Assembly (NCBI GenBank): GCA_009823395.1
Contig: CM020511.1
Span: 20,745,001 to 20,809,000, forward strand
DNA: 64,000 nucleotides
Direction of reading: 5' to 3'
Source: Thamnaconus septentrionalis
Taxonomy: Eukaryota > Chordata > Actinopteri > Tetraodontiformes > Monacanthidae
Below are positions 36,690 to 48,700 of this stretch, piece by piece. The stretch's first letter is position 1; each line of letters begins with the position of its first letter. The notes under the pieces are model-generated. The model ran no database searches and was not told the DNA's origin. It saw nothing but the letters and a program-made list of their open reading frames with translations. The translations under genes were made by a program, and so were the position numbers.

Positions 36690-37450
36690 TAATGCTGCTG
36701 CTGCTGCTGCTGCTGAGCTCCTCGACTCACCAGGCGGCCTATACACGTTACATAATGACCATCCATGTCCAGCCATTGCTCCAGTGCAGGTTGTGTAACA
36801 CATCACAGCGCTGGACATCGTTACAGGGGAGTGTCTCAGAGGTGAGCAGCAGCGGCAGCAGCAGCGGCGCCCAAATGGTTCTGCTTGATACTTTTCGGTG
36901 GATGCACTTCCACTAACGACTTGACGCCTGGTGTTTATTGGCAACGCTGAGGGCTGCTCCCCTCCTCCCTTTCTCTTTCCTTCCATCCCTCCTCCCTCCC
37001 TCTCTCTCTTGCTCATATCAAAGCACCCACGGTCTTTGTTTACATCCCTTATCTCCGCCTCCCCGGGCTCACCGAAAGATGCTCCGAGCTCAGACTGCTT
37101 GTTTATCAGCGCTCCAGTGAGCAGCACCATCGCACCATCACAGGAGCAGCAGCAGCAGCAGCAGCGGCAGTTGAAGCACCGTCGCGCGCAGCCTTAGCAG
37201 CCAGCCAATCAGCGGCCTGGTTTCTCTTCAGCATCTCGCAGGGAGCGAGCCGAGGAGCGGGCTCCTGCGATCCAGCAGCAGCAGCAGCGGCCGCGGCGGT
37301 GGAGGAGGAGGAGGAGGAGGCGGAGGGGAAGGTGGAGGTGGCGGTGGTGAAGGAGGAGGAACAACAAGGCTTCGAGCGTCCGCGGCGCGCAATTATGCTC
37401 GTGTGAATCCAACGGGAAGGTGGAGGATCGGTCGCAGCAGGTCATTAAAG
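36690..37450 (+). promoter_or_regulatory. tppp: Candidate tppp promoter and first non-coding exon
   Basis: A CpG-dense stretch about 5.3 kb upstream of the first tppp coding exon. It contains (CTG/CAG)n runs at 36693-36714, 37145-37163 and 37273-37286, a GCCAATCAGCGG word (CCAAT box) near 37204, and a GGA-repeat at 37300-37325. Possible donors include GTGGAG after GGGAAG near 37418 and GTCATT near 37440. None can be chosen without transcript data. Confidence 0.45.
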
Positions 37451-37822
37451 CTGATTTTCTTCATTGTTGTTTGAATTATGATGGTGTGTTGTTGCTCGTT
37501 CTGGCGCGCCGTGCATCTCATCATCTGCATGCGAGCAAATTGCATTTGATGACAGCCAGTGCATTTGCAGGTTTTGGCTTATTTTTTCTAAATTATTATT
37601 TTAGTCTCTGTCACTGCTTGCCCCGTTACGATAGATTTGCATTTTTTTTTTATATATATATATTAATCTTATTTTACTCTTATTATTTTATTTAGTCCAT
37701 TGTTGTTTGTTGTCACCAACTCTCTGCTGTCTAATGCACGAGCTGGCAGCAGAGGTTGACAACAACAAACCCATCACGTGCGAGTCGTGCTTTTGCAGGT
37801 TTATGTAACGCGTTTCGGCCCA

Positions 37823-37823
<1 letters not shown>

Positions 37824-37880
<57 letters not shown>
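37824..37880. repeat. Long (CA)n microsatellite in the tppp 5' intron
   Basis: About 28 CA units, uninterrupted. Another (CA)n tract lies at 39687-39721. Confidence 0.95.
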
Positions 37881-37882
<2 letters not shown>

Positions 37883-37999
37883 TGGAGCGGCAGCCGCGAA
37901 CATAAACATGAGATTTTTTTCCTCCTCTGTTTATCTTTCAAAGGGATCCCGTCGACAGCGAGCCACAGAGGAGGCTCCTCCACTGTAACCCCACTATTG

Positions 38000-39683
38000 G
38001 CTAGAATGACGTGACAGGCACCGTTTGCAGCCAGTGACTGCAGCCTTTATTTCAAGCTGCTGGGTTGCGTGTGGGTATAGTTACATAATTATGACAGAAA
38101 AGGCACAAAAAAAAAGATGTCCTCTTTTGTCAGATGCCAGATTTTTTTTTTTCTGCGAAAAAAAACTCTTGATTAAAGGAATCAAGATAATTTGGCAAAA
38201 TGCAGTTTTTAAATCATAAGTAGGCTTCGAGTGAGAACACATTTTGGCCGTATTAAAATATTGAAGTCGATTGTTTATTTGTTCGAAGCTAATGAAGCTA
38301 ATGAAGGTAATATGCTGGTTTTCTGGCTGTAAATCTTCCCTGTGAATGGTGTGGAGTCGCTTCTGTCTCCCCATAGGTTAGATTAGGCATACATGAGGAG
38401 ACAGCCACTGAGTTTGTCCCAGATTCCACTGCTTTAGAGCCGTTGGCTTCTGTCACAAACAATAAACCTCACATATTGTAATTTACTGTATTTTTTGTTG
38501 ATGATGACTCAAGTGCAGGTCATGCTTTGCAAATGAAGGGTAGGGGGAAGGCGGGGCGGCTCTAAAGCCGAATGTTGAATTGCTGTCTACATGCACTGTT
38601 CTTATTCTACTCAAAGGGAATAATTCATTTACATATACACAATTCAGCAATAGGAAGACAGATATTTACCATTTGCAGTATTTTTTCTTCTTCTTTTTTC
38701 TTCTGCTAACTAATGTCACGGTGACATTAAACACCATTTCCATGACAGTGCACACACTTGAAAATGATTTATCCCAATTTATTAATGGAGACATTATGCA
38801 ACGCAGTCTGGCTTCCATAAACCTGAAACAAAGCTCCACTCAGAGGGAGCTAATTCGCTGCTGGCTCGACCGGCCTCTCGCCATCTGAGCCATGTCAGGG
38901 ACACTTCCACCGTCTCCGCCATCACATATTCCTCACCATTGCGGTGTTGTATAAGGAGCGGCTGGATTTTATTTTTTACATTTTTTTCCAGAATTACTTT
39001 TGCCTGCCGCTGCCAGCCATAGCCGCGACGGACAGTTTCAAAAATCGTGTTTGTCTGGTTGCACAAGGCTCGCCAAGACGTTTGGCTGGCAGCGCAGCTC
39101 CCGGGTCGAAGGAGGCGAGAGGGCCGGCAGAGACAGCCTGGCAGTGACCTCAGACCTGGGCTGCGGCGTGCTGATGTCATGCTGCCCCGTGTCGTTGTGT
39201 ATTTTTTGGACGGAATAAGCTCGGGGGACTGCAATCAAAGTGGGGAAATGTTTTTATACTGCTCAGGCACCACCGCAAAAAGTCCACCAAGGGGAAATGC
39301 AGCACTTTGTGTGGATGATGGTCAGTCTGACAACAGCCTTGATGCACGGTGGCAAACAAAAAAAGATCTGTAAATAGTGAGTGTTAAAATCTAATTTCAC
39401 CTTTATGATTTATTTATTTATTTATTTGGCTCGGAACGCTTGAGGCTTGTAGCAGAGGATGGAGGGCAAGAGCTGCTTATTCTAGAGCGGAGTTGAGTTG
39501 TTTGGTGTGGTATTGCTGCTTTTTTCTCATTTTGCATAGAAAGTGTGTCGCTGTCTCATTTGAAAGCAGCGGCCTGGAAAAAAAAGCGTGATCTGGATAG
39601 AAAAACAGATGGGATCCTGACGTGCCTACTCACTAGGATGGAGGAGAAGGCCGCCACTGAACATCTCTCCCTCCCACACCCTG

Positions 39684-39722
<39 letters not shown>

Positions 39723-42600
39723 ACTCTGACGCCAGTGTCATCATTTGTTGAGCTGAGGACTGCCTGTCCAAACCGACGGCTAAACACAATATTTTGGTTT
39801 TCAGTATTTCAGCCTGCACGTCGTCGGTTGGCTGATCTGCTCCCCCGAGAATGAATAGAATGTTCCAGCCGTGGCTGCGTATTGTTGCTATGAATAGACG
39901 CGGTTCAAAATGGGTCAATTTATAGTTAAAGCACTCATCTGTGCAGTGTATTGCCAGAAGGGGAGTGTATGTAAGCATGCTGTCATCCAGTCACAGATTT
40001 GTCTCTGGAGATCTGCCCTCCACCAAATGGCTTCTCGCTTGTGTGTTGCAAAAAGGGGGCAGAACCAAATCACAGGGACACAACTGTCTCAAACCCATGC
40101 CTAGTTTTTGTTTGTTTGTTTGTTTGAACGTCATTTTTAATTTCCGCCCTTCATAAGTAATGTGAGACACCTAATAGGCTTCTCCTCTGCTTCTGTGCAA
40201 GTATTTAATAATTTCCTTAAAGAAAAAGCCTTTTCAGTACAGTTCTTTTCATCTACAGTTCGACTTCAGGCTACCAGATCAGTGTGTTAATGGCCTCTCT
40301 CTTATGTATTAAACATGATGTGGTTTTGAGAAGGGTTTGTTGTACTACAAGCACTTAAGGCACTCGAAAACACAGCATATAAATTGGAGGAGGAGAGTGA
40401 AAGATACCATTGTTTTGGCGCCGGTTGCAGTGCCGTCGGTGAAGCACAAAGGGAAGCACACAGCAAGGAGCACATCTCCATGAACGTTTGGGGTCCTGTG
40501 AGGTTGACGCCTGCAGAGAACCAGAGTGAGATTGGACATCAGGTCAAAGTTAGACGTGGAAGTATTTGGGTGTTAGATTCATGTTCTCTTTGTTGGCATC
40601 AAATGAGGGACTCTTCTACGACAAACTATTCCAATGAAAAACACAAACATCAATCGTCCACATTTACAATGCTACTATACACAGACACACACACACACAC
40701 GTGTGACAGTAGCTCTGTTGCCATGACATTTTTACTCAAAATAAAAGCTAAAATTTCGACAAAGTACAATTGTGATTTGCAGGTGTTTCCATTGAATGGT
40801 GTGATGCGCAATTCTAGGGGTAATGGAAACACAGCTAATGATAGGCATAAATAAGCTTTCAGCTTCTGTAGAGTGTGGACATTTATATGTACCATTGTAC
40901 TGGGACTGAAATAAGCTAAACGAAACTGAGCTATTTCATAAGGGCATAAAACAATGGCATCAAATTGTGGATTTTTACATTTTAGACTACAGTTGTGGTC
41001 TAAAATAGATTTGTGGTAGTTTTTTTTTAATGAAACAATAGCTTCAATATTTTATCATATGTATTTAAAATCACAGTTCAAGCTGGTGTTACAGGCTGTT
41101 CATCATTTTTCCTGATTCAAGTATTAAGGACAGTACGATAAACACAGAATGTGATGCAATGCAAACCAATACATTGTTTTTCAGTCAATAAAATTATTAA
41201 TAAAGCAGTATCACCTTCTCGTGTGAGCATGGAACAATATCTTCACCTGCTGCTCAACAGATGGATGAATGATCAGGTCTGCAGTAACACTTGTGTTTTT
41301 ACTGCGCATGTGTACTTCACCACTGGTTGTTTGGCAAAATATTTCTTTTTTACTCTGCAAACTGAAATTTCTTTTGCCTTTAAAGGCCTCAGTAACTCTG
41401 GGTTGTGGTGCTCTGCAGCCTCTGGGACGCATGACAACAAAACGCTGACATGAATGGTGGAACACTGCGATGTCACTGTGTGTATGTGTGAAGAAAGCAG
41501 CCACCAGTGCGGGACAATGGCTTTCCAGTGTCTGCAGCTCTGAAGGCCATTATTCATACACGTTCATAATCTCCTCCTTTTCTCCCCCTAAGAATTGGCA
41601 TCCTGATTGTACCGGCGTTATGCTGCGTCAGTGCTGGAACTTTTGTACCTATTAAGTGCAGAGTGTGCTCGGCAAGGTCTTGCCGGTGATTGTCGCGGCC
41701 AGAGACAAAACACGTCTCCGTCTCATGCGGTGCCACGGCGAGTGGCGGCAGGGGGGACTCGCACGGCATGTTCTTCTAGGTTTAGTTTGATGGAATCTTT
41801 CTTCTGTAAGGATCTTGCAACTCTAGGACGACGGGCAAATTGTTTTAGAGCCTCGTTGTTGGCCAACAAGTGTCCTTTAAGGATGCTGTGCTAAGTATGG
41901 GAACAGCTGAAAGGTGAGCAGAGCATCACGCTTGGTTAGTCCAGCCTCTCTTTATCTTGGCAGAAAGAGCATTATAGTAGCATGATTTTTCTAGAAATCT
42001 AGCCAAAAATGTCATTTTGAAGTGAGACATTAGTTTTTTGTCAATTCATGCAAAATGTTGTTGAGATTGTGCGGTCATCTGTTATCTCATGGAACAAAGT
42101 AGAAAATACTACAGTTCCTCTGGAGACTGATGAAGGTTTGATGCGTAGTAATATCTAATCCACCTTGATTGAACTTGACATTTTACTTTATAAACAAAAC
42201 AATATGCAGCTTCTTCAGTTCATCCTTGGCCAGGTTGTGATTTTGATTTGATTGTCTGTTCAATAACCAGGTTTTCGTTGTGTAGCCAGAACTGAATCAT
42301 ATTTCAAGCAAGGAGGAAGAATGTTGTTGCTGCTCTTTATGCTAATTTAACCTTTAGAGAAAACGTGTGACAGCAAACATGGAACAGATGGACTTTAGGA
42401 GAGAAGCAGGCGTTGATGAGAAAGAGGTGTTTTCTTTTTAAATTGTGTTACATTTATTTTGTTAAATGCAGCTGTCTGTTTGTGTGATTCAAGCCTTTGG
42501 CAGAAAGGCAGGTTTATCTAATAATGTAATTTATGAGAGATAATATGAATTTGTAATATCTTATTGCTGAATCAAATCTTTTGCGATAATTCTTCTGTAT
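38000..42600. other. tppp 5' intronic DNA
   Basis: Between the CpG-rich region and the exon at 42652 no coding exon was recognised. It contains the small MITE at 40712-40835 and microsatellites. The remainder looks unique and AT-rich. Confidence 0.5.
40712..40835. mobile_element. Short MITE with AGCTGTGTTTCCAT ends
   Basis: The left end GCTCTGTTGCCATGACA and right end TAATGGAAACACAGC are inverted, and both are flanked by TA (40710-40711 and 40836-40837). Internal words 'aaaattgtgat'-like and 'gtgtttccattgaatgg' match the 7148-7565 copy, of which this is a much shorter version. TA flanks suggest a Tc1/mariner-type origin. Confidence 0.65.
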
Positions 42601-42651
42601 ATATCACTGACACTGTCCTGACGGTCACCTACACTCTCTTCTTTTCTGCAG

Positions 42652-42732
42652 CACAAAGAGAAAAAGAAAATCGTCCAATCTGAACTCAACACAGACGCTT
42701 CCCAATTCCTGCACCAGCATGGGGGACCAGAA
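42652..42732 (+). other. tppp: tppp exon carrying the start codon
   Basis: A pyrimidine-rich acceptor (CTTTTCTGCAG) ends at 42651 and a strong donor, GTAAGT, begins at 42733. The exon contains the ATG at 42719 that opens MGDQ with two bases left over. These join the 45257 exon in frame without a stop to give MGDQK-DHSEDF, resembling the MADK start of human TPPP. This makes the Met at 45303 an internal residue (21). Confidence 0.7.
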
Positions 42733-45700
42733 GTAAGTTTCCTTCTTCTCTCGTCTCCAGCTCCCAGTCTCATGAACTCGTTGGCACGTATTATTATGCT
42801 GCTGCCTGATTCTTTTACGCTGTGCCTTCAAAATGTGGCTCTCTAGAGTCAGACGTTTCCTTGTGTGAAGGGATATAGCGTCACAGGACTAAAAAAAAAC
42901 TAGCAAGCCATGTCTTGACCTCAAGAGATGACGAACTGTGTGATTAGTGCAGAAGGGTTTATCCATTGTGAGTCTTGCAGAGCGGGGCAAGTGAGGAAAA
43001 TCTCCCCTTTCTTTCAGGTGTGCAGGGTGTGGGTGCTTTTCTCTGGGAGCAGCACATTTTCAATCAATGTCACCGGCCTTTCATGGTTAAATCTTGGATT
43101 TGTCCATATTGGAATGCCATGACGGCTGCTCTCCAATCTCTTGCATTAAAATGTCCTCATGGATTCTGACGATGCTTTCAGATTGTGTGTGTCTCTACTT
43201 CATACAATCCCTTTCAAATGCTTTCATTGGAGCACAATGTTATGTCGTTATCTACTGCATACAGAATGTGTGTGTGATGTTTATCCATGCAGATAAATGT
43301 GCAGTTAGGTTGTAAAGCACTCTGATTGTTTTCTTCTAACAGATATAATAGTGGAGGATGAAACAGATATAAATGACACAAATAAAACACATGATGAAGG
43401 AAAAACAAGTTAAAATAAAAACTAAAAATTAATAAAAAAGAAAACATATAGACAACCCACTGACTATCCACCCTTACTCACCCATCTATACACTACTTTG
43501 TTGGAAAAATAATTTCCGTTAATAGTTGAGAGATAATACGGAAGCGTATTGCATTCACTTGGCAAATAAAAAAAATGTTTTTCAGTGTAATTATTTCTGT
43601 TTTTCGTGCAAATTTTTTTCCACCCTGTTTTTCATGCAAATTTTTTTCCACCCTGTTTTTCGTGCAAATTTTTTCCACCCTGTTTTTCGTGCTAATTTTT
43701 TTCCGCCCTATTTTCCCGAGCTTAGAGAGCATCGGAAACAATCGCATCCATTTTTTCATTGATTTCATAGATATAATGGAAGCAAACATGGCCACCTTGT
43801 TCAGTTTAATCAAATTCTATTTTGACATGGGTTTAAGACACTGGGAAATAGTCCTGTATTTAAGTCACATAGATGGCATTACAATCAGTTTATCAACTTT
43901 ACATAGGCATTTGAGGACTTTGCGGTTGTTTCGAAGGAAAGCCCATTCAGATATTCTCGACATCGCAATGTTTCTCCGGGATCAAATAGATAAATATGGC
44001 ATGCTCCATGGATACAAAATGATGCATTTGAAGTGCATTCAGACTGGCTACGTGGTGACATGTGTCACCACCGTAGAGCACATCCATGCCGTAGAGTCTC
44101 CTGTCTACTGTTTTGTCGCTGGATTTCAAAATAAAAAAAAACAGGGTGGAAAAAAATAAGCACGAAAAACAGGGCGGAAAAAAATTAGCACGAAAAACTG
44201 GGCTGGAAAAAAAATTAGCACGAAAAACTGGGCTGGAAAAAAAATAGCACGAAAAACGGGGCAGAAAAAAATTAGCACGAAAAACAGGGCAGAAAAAAAT
44301 TAGCACGAAAAACTGGGCTGGAAAAAAAAATAGCACGAAAAACAGAAATAATTACACTGAAAAAACAGATACTTTTTTTCATTTGCCAAGTGAATGCAAT
44401 ACGCTATAGATAATATAAGATATATGAATGAGAAGTGACAAAGTTTTTTCAATGAATGTGAGTTCATCCAAAATAGTATATCTTATTCTTTCTAACTGAA
44501 GTATGTTGGTAAGGTCAAGTGCACATACTACCCATGACATCCATTTGGGAGTGCACAAAAGCTGCGTTCAGACTGCCCGGCAAAATCAGATTTTTAGCCC
44601 ATCCAGATTGAAACTGGATGGCTCTGAACAATCACAAATCACATGAAATCCGCCATTTGAAACCACCTTTGGGAGGTGGTTTCAAATGGCATTTGGACAG
44701 ATGCGTCTCAGTGTGAACAGCTCCAAACACAGTGATTGGTTTTGACTGTCCGTGACATCACTCTACGCAACGCAAGAGCCAATGTGCCAGAGCAAAGAGC
44801 GCCACCATAGGGCGCCACTGCAGGTGCAGAGCTGTAACGTCATGGAGCAGACAGAAGCAGTAGAAAACAGCAGTCAGTCCATGGACAGAGGAGGAACCTC
44901 ATTGGCTCATCAGTGTGTAGGGAGATACTGTAGATCCATTCAAGCCAAGCTCCAGGCCACGTATCGCAACAAGTGCCACTGTCGCAATGATATGACATCA
45001 CACACTACACACTACGCTGGACGACGCCTCCGCTCCGACATCGTAGCTACAGCAACATGTCACATGGGTCAATAATGTTGCCTAGTCTGAACAGAGCCAC
45101 ATCCCATTTGGACACTTGCTAAGAACAACGTGGACAGTCAGCCCTAAAAATCGGATTTGAGAAGGAATCTGATTTGAATCAGATTTGCCTGCAGTCTGAA
45201 CGCAGCCGAAGTTGACGTTGAACAATGTTTTTTTTCCTCGTCTCGTCCTTTCTCAGAGACCACAGCGAAGACTTTAAAGTCCAGACAGCGAAACATCCCA
45301 ACATGACCTCGGCGCCTCTGAGGCCGCACAACGAACAATCCAGAGACCGCGCGTCCAAGAGGCTGTCGACCGATTCCAACGGCACCAGCGACGGGGGCGC
45401 CGGCTCGTCCACGCCGGTGGAGCTGACCGCGCTGGAGGAGTCCTTCCGCCGCTTCGCCATCCATGGCGACACACGCGCCACCGGCAAGGAGATGCACGGC
45501 AAGAACTGGTCCAAGATCTGCAAGGACTGCGGCGTGATCGACGGCAAGAACATCACCCTCACCGACGTGGACATCGTCTTCAGCAAAGTCAAGTAAGGGA
45601 GCAGACTGACCGATGCGTGATTGACTCGCAGCTGGGTGCTGCCAAATATTTGAGAGCCTATTCATGACTCGTGTTTTCAGAATCTTAAGGTCTGCCATTA

Positions 45701-48700
45701 TTACATGTAAGCCAGATGGGATACTGTAAAAGGCATGCCGCTACAGGACTCCCTCGGCTCCTGTGCCATGTGGCGCCACTTTATTGTCGGTGTCGAAATG
45801 AATATGAGATTGGTCAGCCAGATCTCCATCACCGAAAGGCATCTAAAGCACGTCAGAGTGTTGTTTGTACGATCACAAAAGTGTAAATCTTTGCACAAAA
45901 AAGCTCAAGAAATGAACTTGCACTACTGTCCGGGAAAATTAAATAGATCAAAATTTCTCCACCCTGTCGAGCAAAACACAAAATAAAGCAACTTAAACAG
46001 TTATTTATTCTCTGGTCGGTGAGTTCTGTTCTTCTTAATCTTCAAGGATGAAGGCATTTTATCAGATGTGTTAAAGTGGCTCAGCTGAAGCTGTCCATCA
46101 GAAACAGCAGTCAGAAGCAGATGTAAGAGATGGCTCATTGCATTTCTCCTCTGGCCAGATTGATTCATCTTCTAGAGCTTGATTTAGGTGACGTGGGGTC
46201 TAATAATGTGACCTCAATGTTGCCTCAACATGGAATAAAGATGTTTCATCTGTGCAGCTGACCTTCAGTTGCATGAAGCGTTCAGAGCCTGGATTGTGAC
46301 AGTAAGTCGACAGACTGGTCCAGATACCTTCCCCACCACATGAAGGGTTGAGGCTTTTGAAGTAGTTTGCACATGTGGTACATGACAGTGCAGTTGTATC
46401 ACATCACCTGCCGTAGTGAACAAAGCTTGGATAAGTCTTTGAGGATTTTCTTTTTTTTAATTCAATCTCCATGGAAGGGAGTTTTAAGAACAGAGATTGT
46501 TCTGCAAGGCAGCACCAGGACAGAGGAGTTTGGCCCCAGGCCTCTCGTCTCTCTGCCGGAGTGGGAAGTGTCAGCCCCAGAATCTCGTTTTGATTTACTG
46601 GATTTTTCCACTTTCTGCCAGCGTGTAATCAACCTCATTCTTTCACTTGTCGCCACTGTCGACATGTTTGCGTAAAGGAAATTGCAAGATGTTCTCATCA
46701 GTCTCTCTTTTTGGGGGCTTTTTTGTTAAAAGGTAGTTGTTTCAATATATTTGCATGATCAGGAAAACACAAAGACTTTAAAAAAGTAATATATTGTGTA
46801 TGTATTTCTGTAGAGAACATGTCACAATGATTGAAAGAGCCACAGATTTGCTTGCATATTGGACAATTTCCACATACAGCAGAAACATCTAAGCCTAGCT
46901 GAATTCAGCCTCGACTACAGTTAAAAATGAAATATTTTATCTTTTCATCTTTTCAGCATGCAAGTACTTTTTTCTAGCCAAGGCTTGCGTGGGAATGGCT
47001 GAACGAGGTTTCTGTCGGTGAGCACTGCTGACAAACAAGCAAGTCATGTGGTTTCTAATGTGGTTCTTTTGCAAAAGAACAGTGCAATTCGATGTCGTTC
47101 TAGTTTTACATGAACGGCGCAGGTTCCCATCCCGCTGCAGAATCAGAGCGTAGTGTGTGGTGAGACGCAGGGCAGAAAGCGCCACAGACTTTGGGGGGGA
47201 GGGGCTCTTAATTTATGTAGCCTCTGACTCCAGGCGTGACTGAATCGGGGAGGAGGGCTGCCACGAGCAGAGATGCAGATCTCCACTTTCCCTGCTAATC
47301 AGCGTCAAAGCGCTTTGCTCGCACGTATAAAAAGGAAACACACTAATGAGCAGCGGCTGAGCTCCAGTACGGCTGAATGAAGCTGGAAGAGTGGAGTGGT
47401 GCCAGCCCACACTGGGTCTCTGCTGAGCAGCCAGCACACCTCTGCCTGAAGCAGGCATGAGCTACAAATCTGGCGTGGGCTAATTACGTTCGAGCACCAT
47501 CTTTACGTTGGCGTAATGTTTTTCTTCTCTTTTTTTTCCCATCCTTGCCTCGGCAGATCCAGCCTCACCCTCCGATACGTATGGATGGTGTAGATGTTTA
47601 AATAAACTGTGTCAGACTCAAAGACTCAGCTGCGACCTGAGTGGACAGACATTCCACTACCCCTTTGAAAGCCCAACTCAGATTCTCAATTGCAGCTTAT
47701 TAAATTATCTCTGGCACTTGCTGCCGTCTGTCTTCCATAAATCACATTTCTCTCCTTAAAAACAGACAGGAGAGAAGAAGGGGGAAGAGGAAGCGAGGCT
47801 CTGAAGTGACACCAGAGAAGAAAAACAATTCCCTGGATGAGTCAAATTAATAATAAAGCCAAGCATTCCTGTTTACTGTGGCCTGTTACTATGGCAGGGA
47901 GGGTTGCCTGGTTTCGCTGGTTGTTGTTTAGGCGATTCATCATCACCACAGAGATGACTGTTTGTGTTTGTGTTGCTATGCACTTTTAATAGGGAAGCGT
48001 TACGGGCACGTGGCCAATCGAACGACCGAGGCGTTTTTGAGCGGGAGAGTTTGATGATTGATTGCTGAGATCTGTCAAGTGTCGGGAGGTTAGCGCACTT
48101 TTGACCCCGCATGTGGGAGCGCGGGGTGGGGGCCCTGGGGGAGCTGGAGGGCCTGCAGCTGCAAAGAGAAACATCAGCCGCCACTGTGGTTTTTGGCGAC
48201 GAGCTCGCTGTGATGCATGACACAAGGAGACAGCCGCATACACAGCGCACAGGTGTGTGTGTGTGTGTCTGCGGCGTTCCCTCAGACGACAAGCTAAGCC
48301 CGGTCACAGAGTAAGATGAGATCCAGTGTAGGTTCCTCACTGTTTACCCCAGCAGGATACCATCTTCCATCTTCCATGCCGAAGCCGTCGCACACGGCTC
48401 TGTGTACATTTCACCACTCTCTCAGAGTCAGTGAGCGAGAGGCCGCAGGGAAACTAAAGCAGAGCTCCACGCAGCAGCGTTTCTGTCCTCGCAGGTCCAC
48501 GTGCATGCGTTAAAAGCTCCTTTTCCTACCTCGGCTTCCAGGAAGAAATCCTGCCGCAACATCACGTACGACGAGTTCAAGGTGGCGCTCACCGAGCTGG
48601 CCAGGAAGAAGTACAAGGAGAAGAGCGCGGAGGAGGCCGAGGCCGAGGTCTTCAAGCTGATCGAGGGGAAGTCGCCCATCATAGCAGGGGTCACGGTAAG

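Noticed and set aside
37824..37880. Cys/Val or Thr/His repeat peptides over CA/TG tracts
   Set aside because: Pure microsatellite translation, seen at every (TG)n tract in the window.
44752..45075. 107-codon frame inside the TIR element
   Set aside because: Lies within copy 3 of a non-autonomous element; the same region in copies 1 and 2 is frame-shifted and no transposase motif is present.
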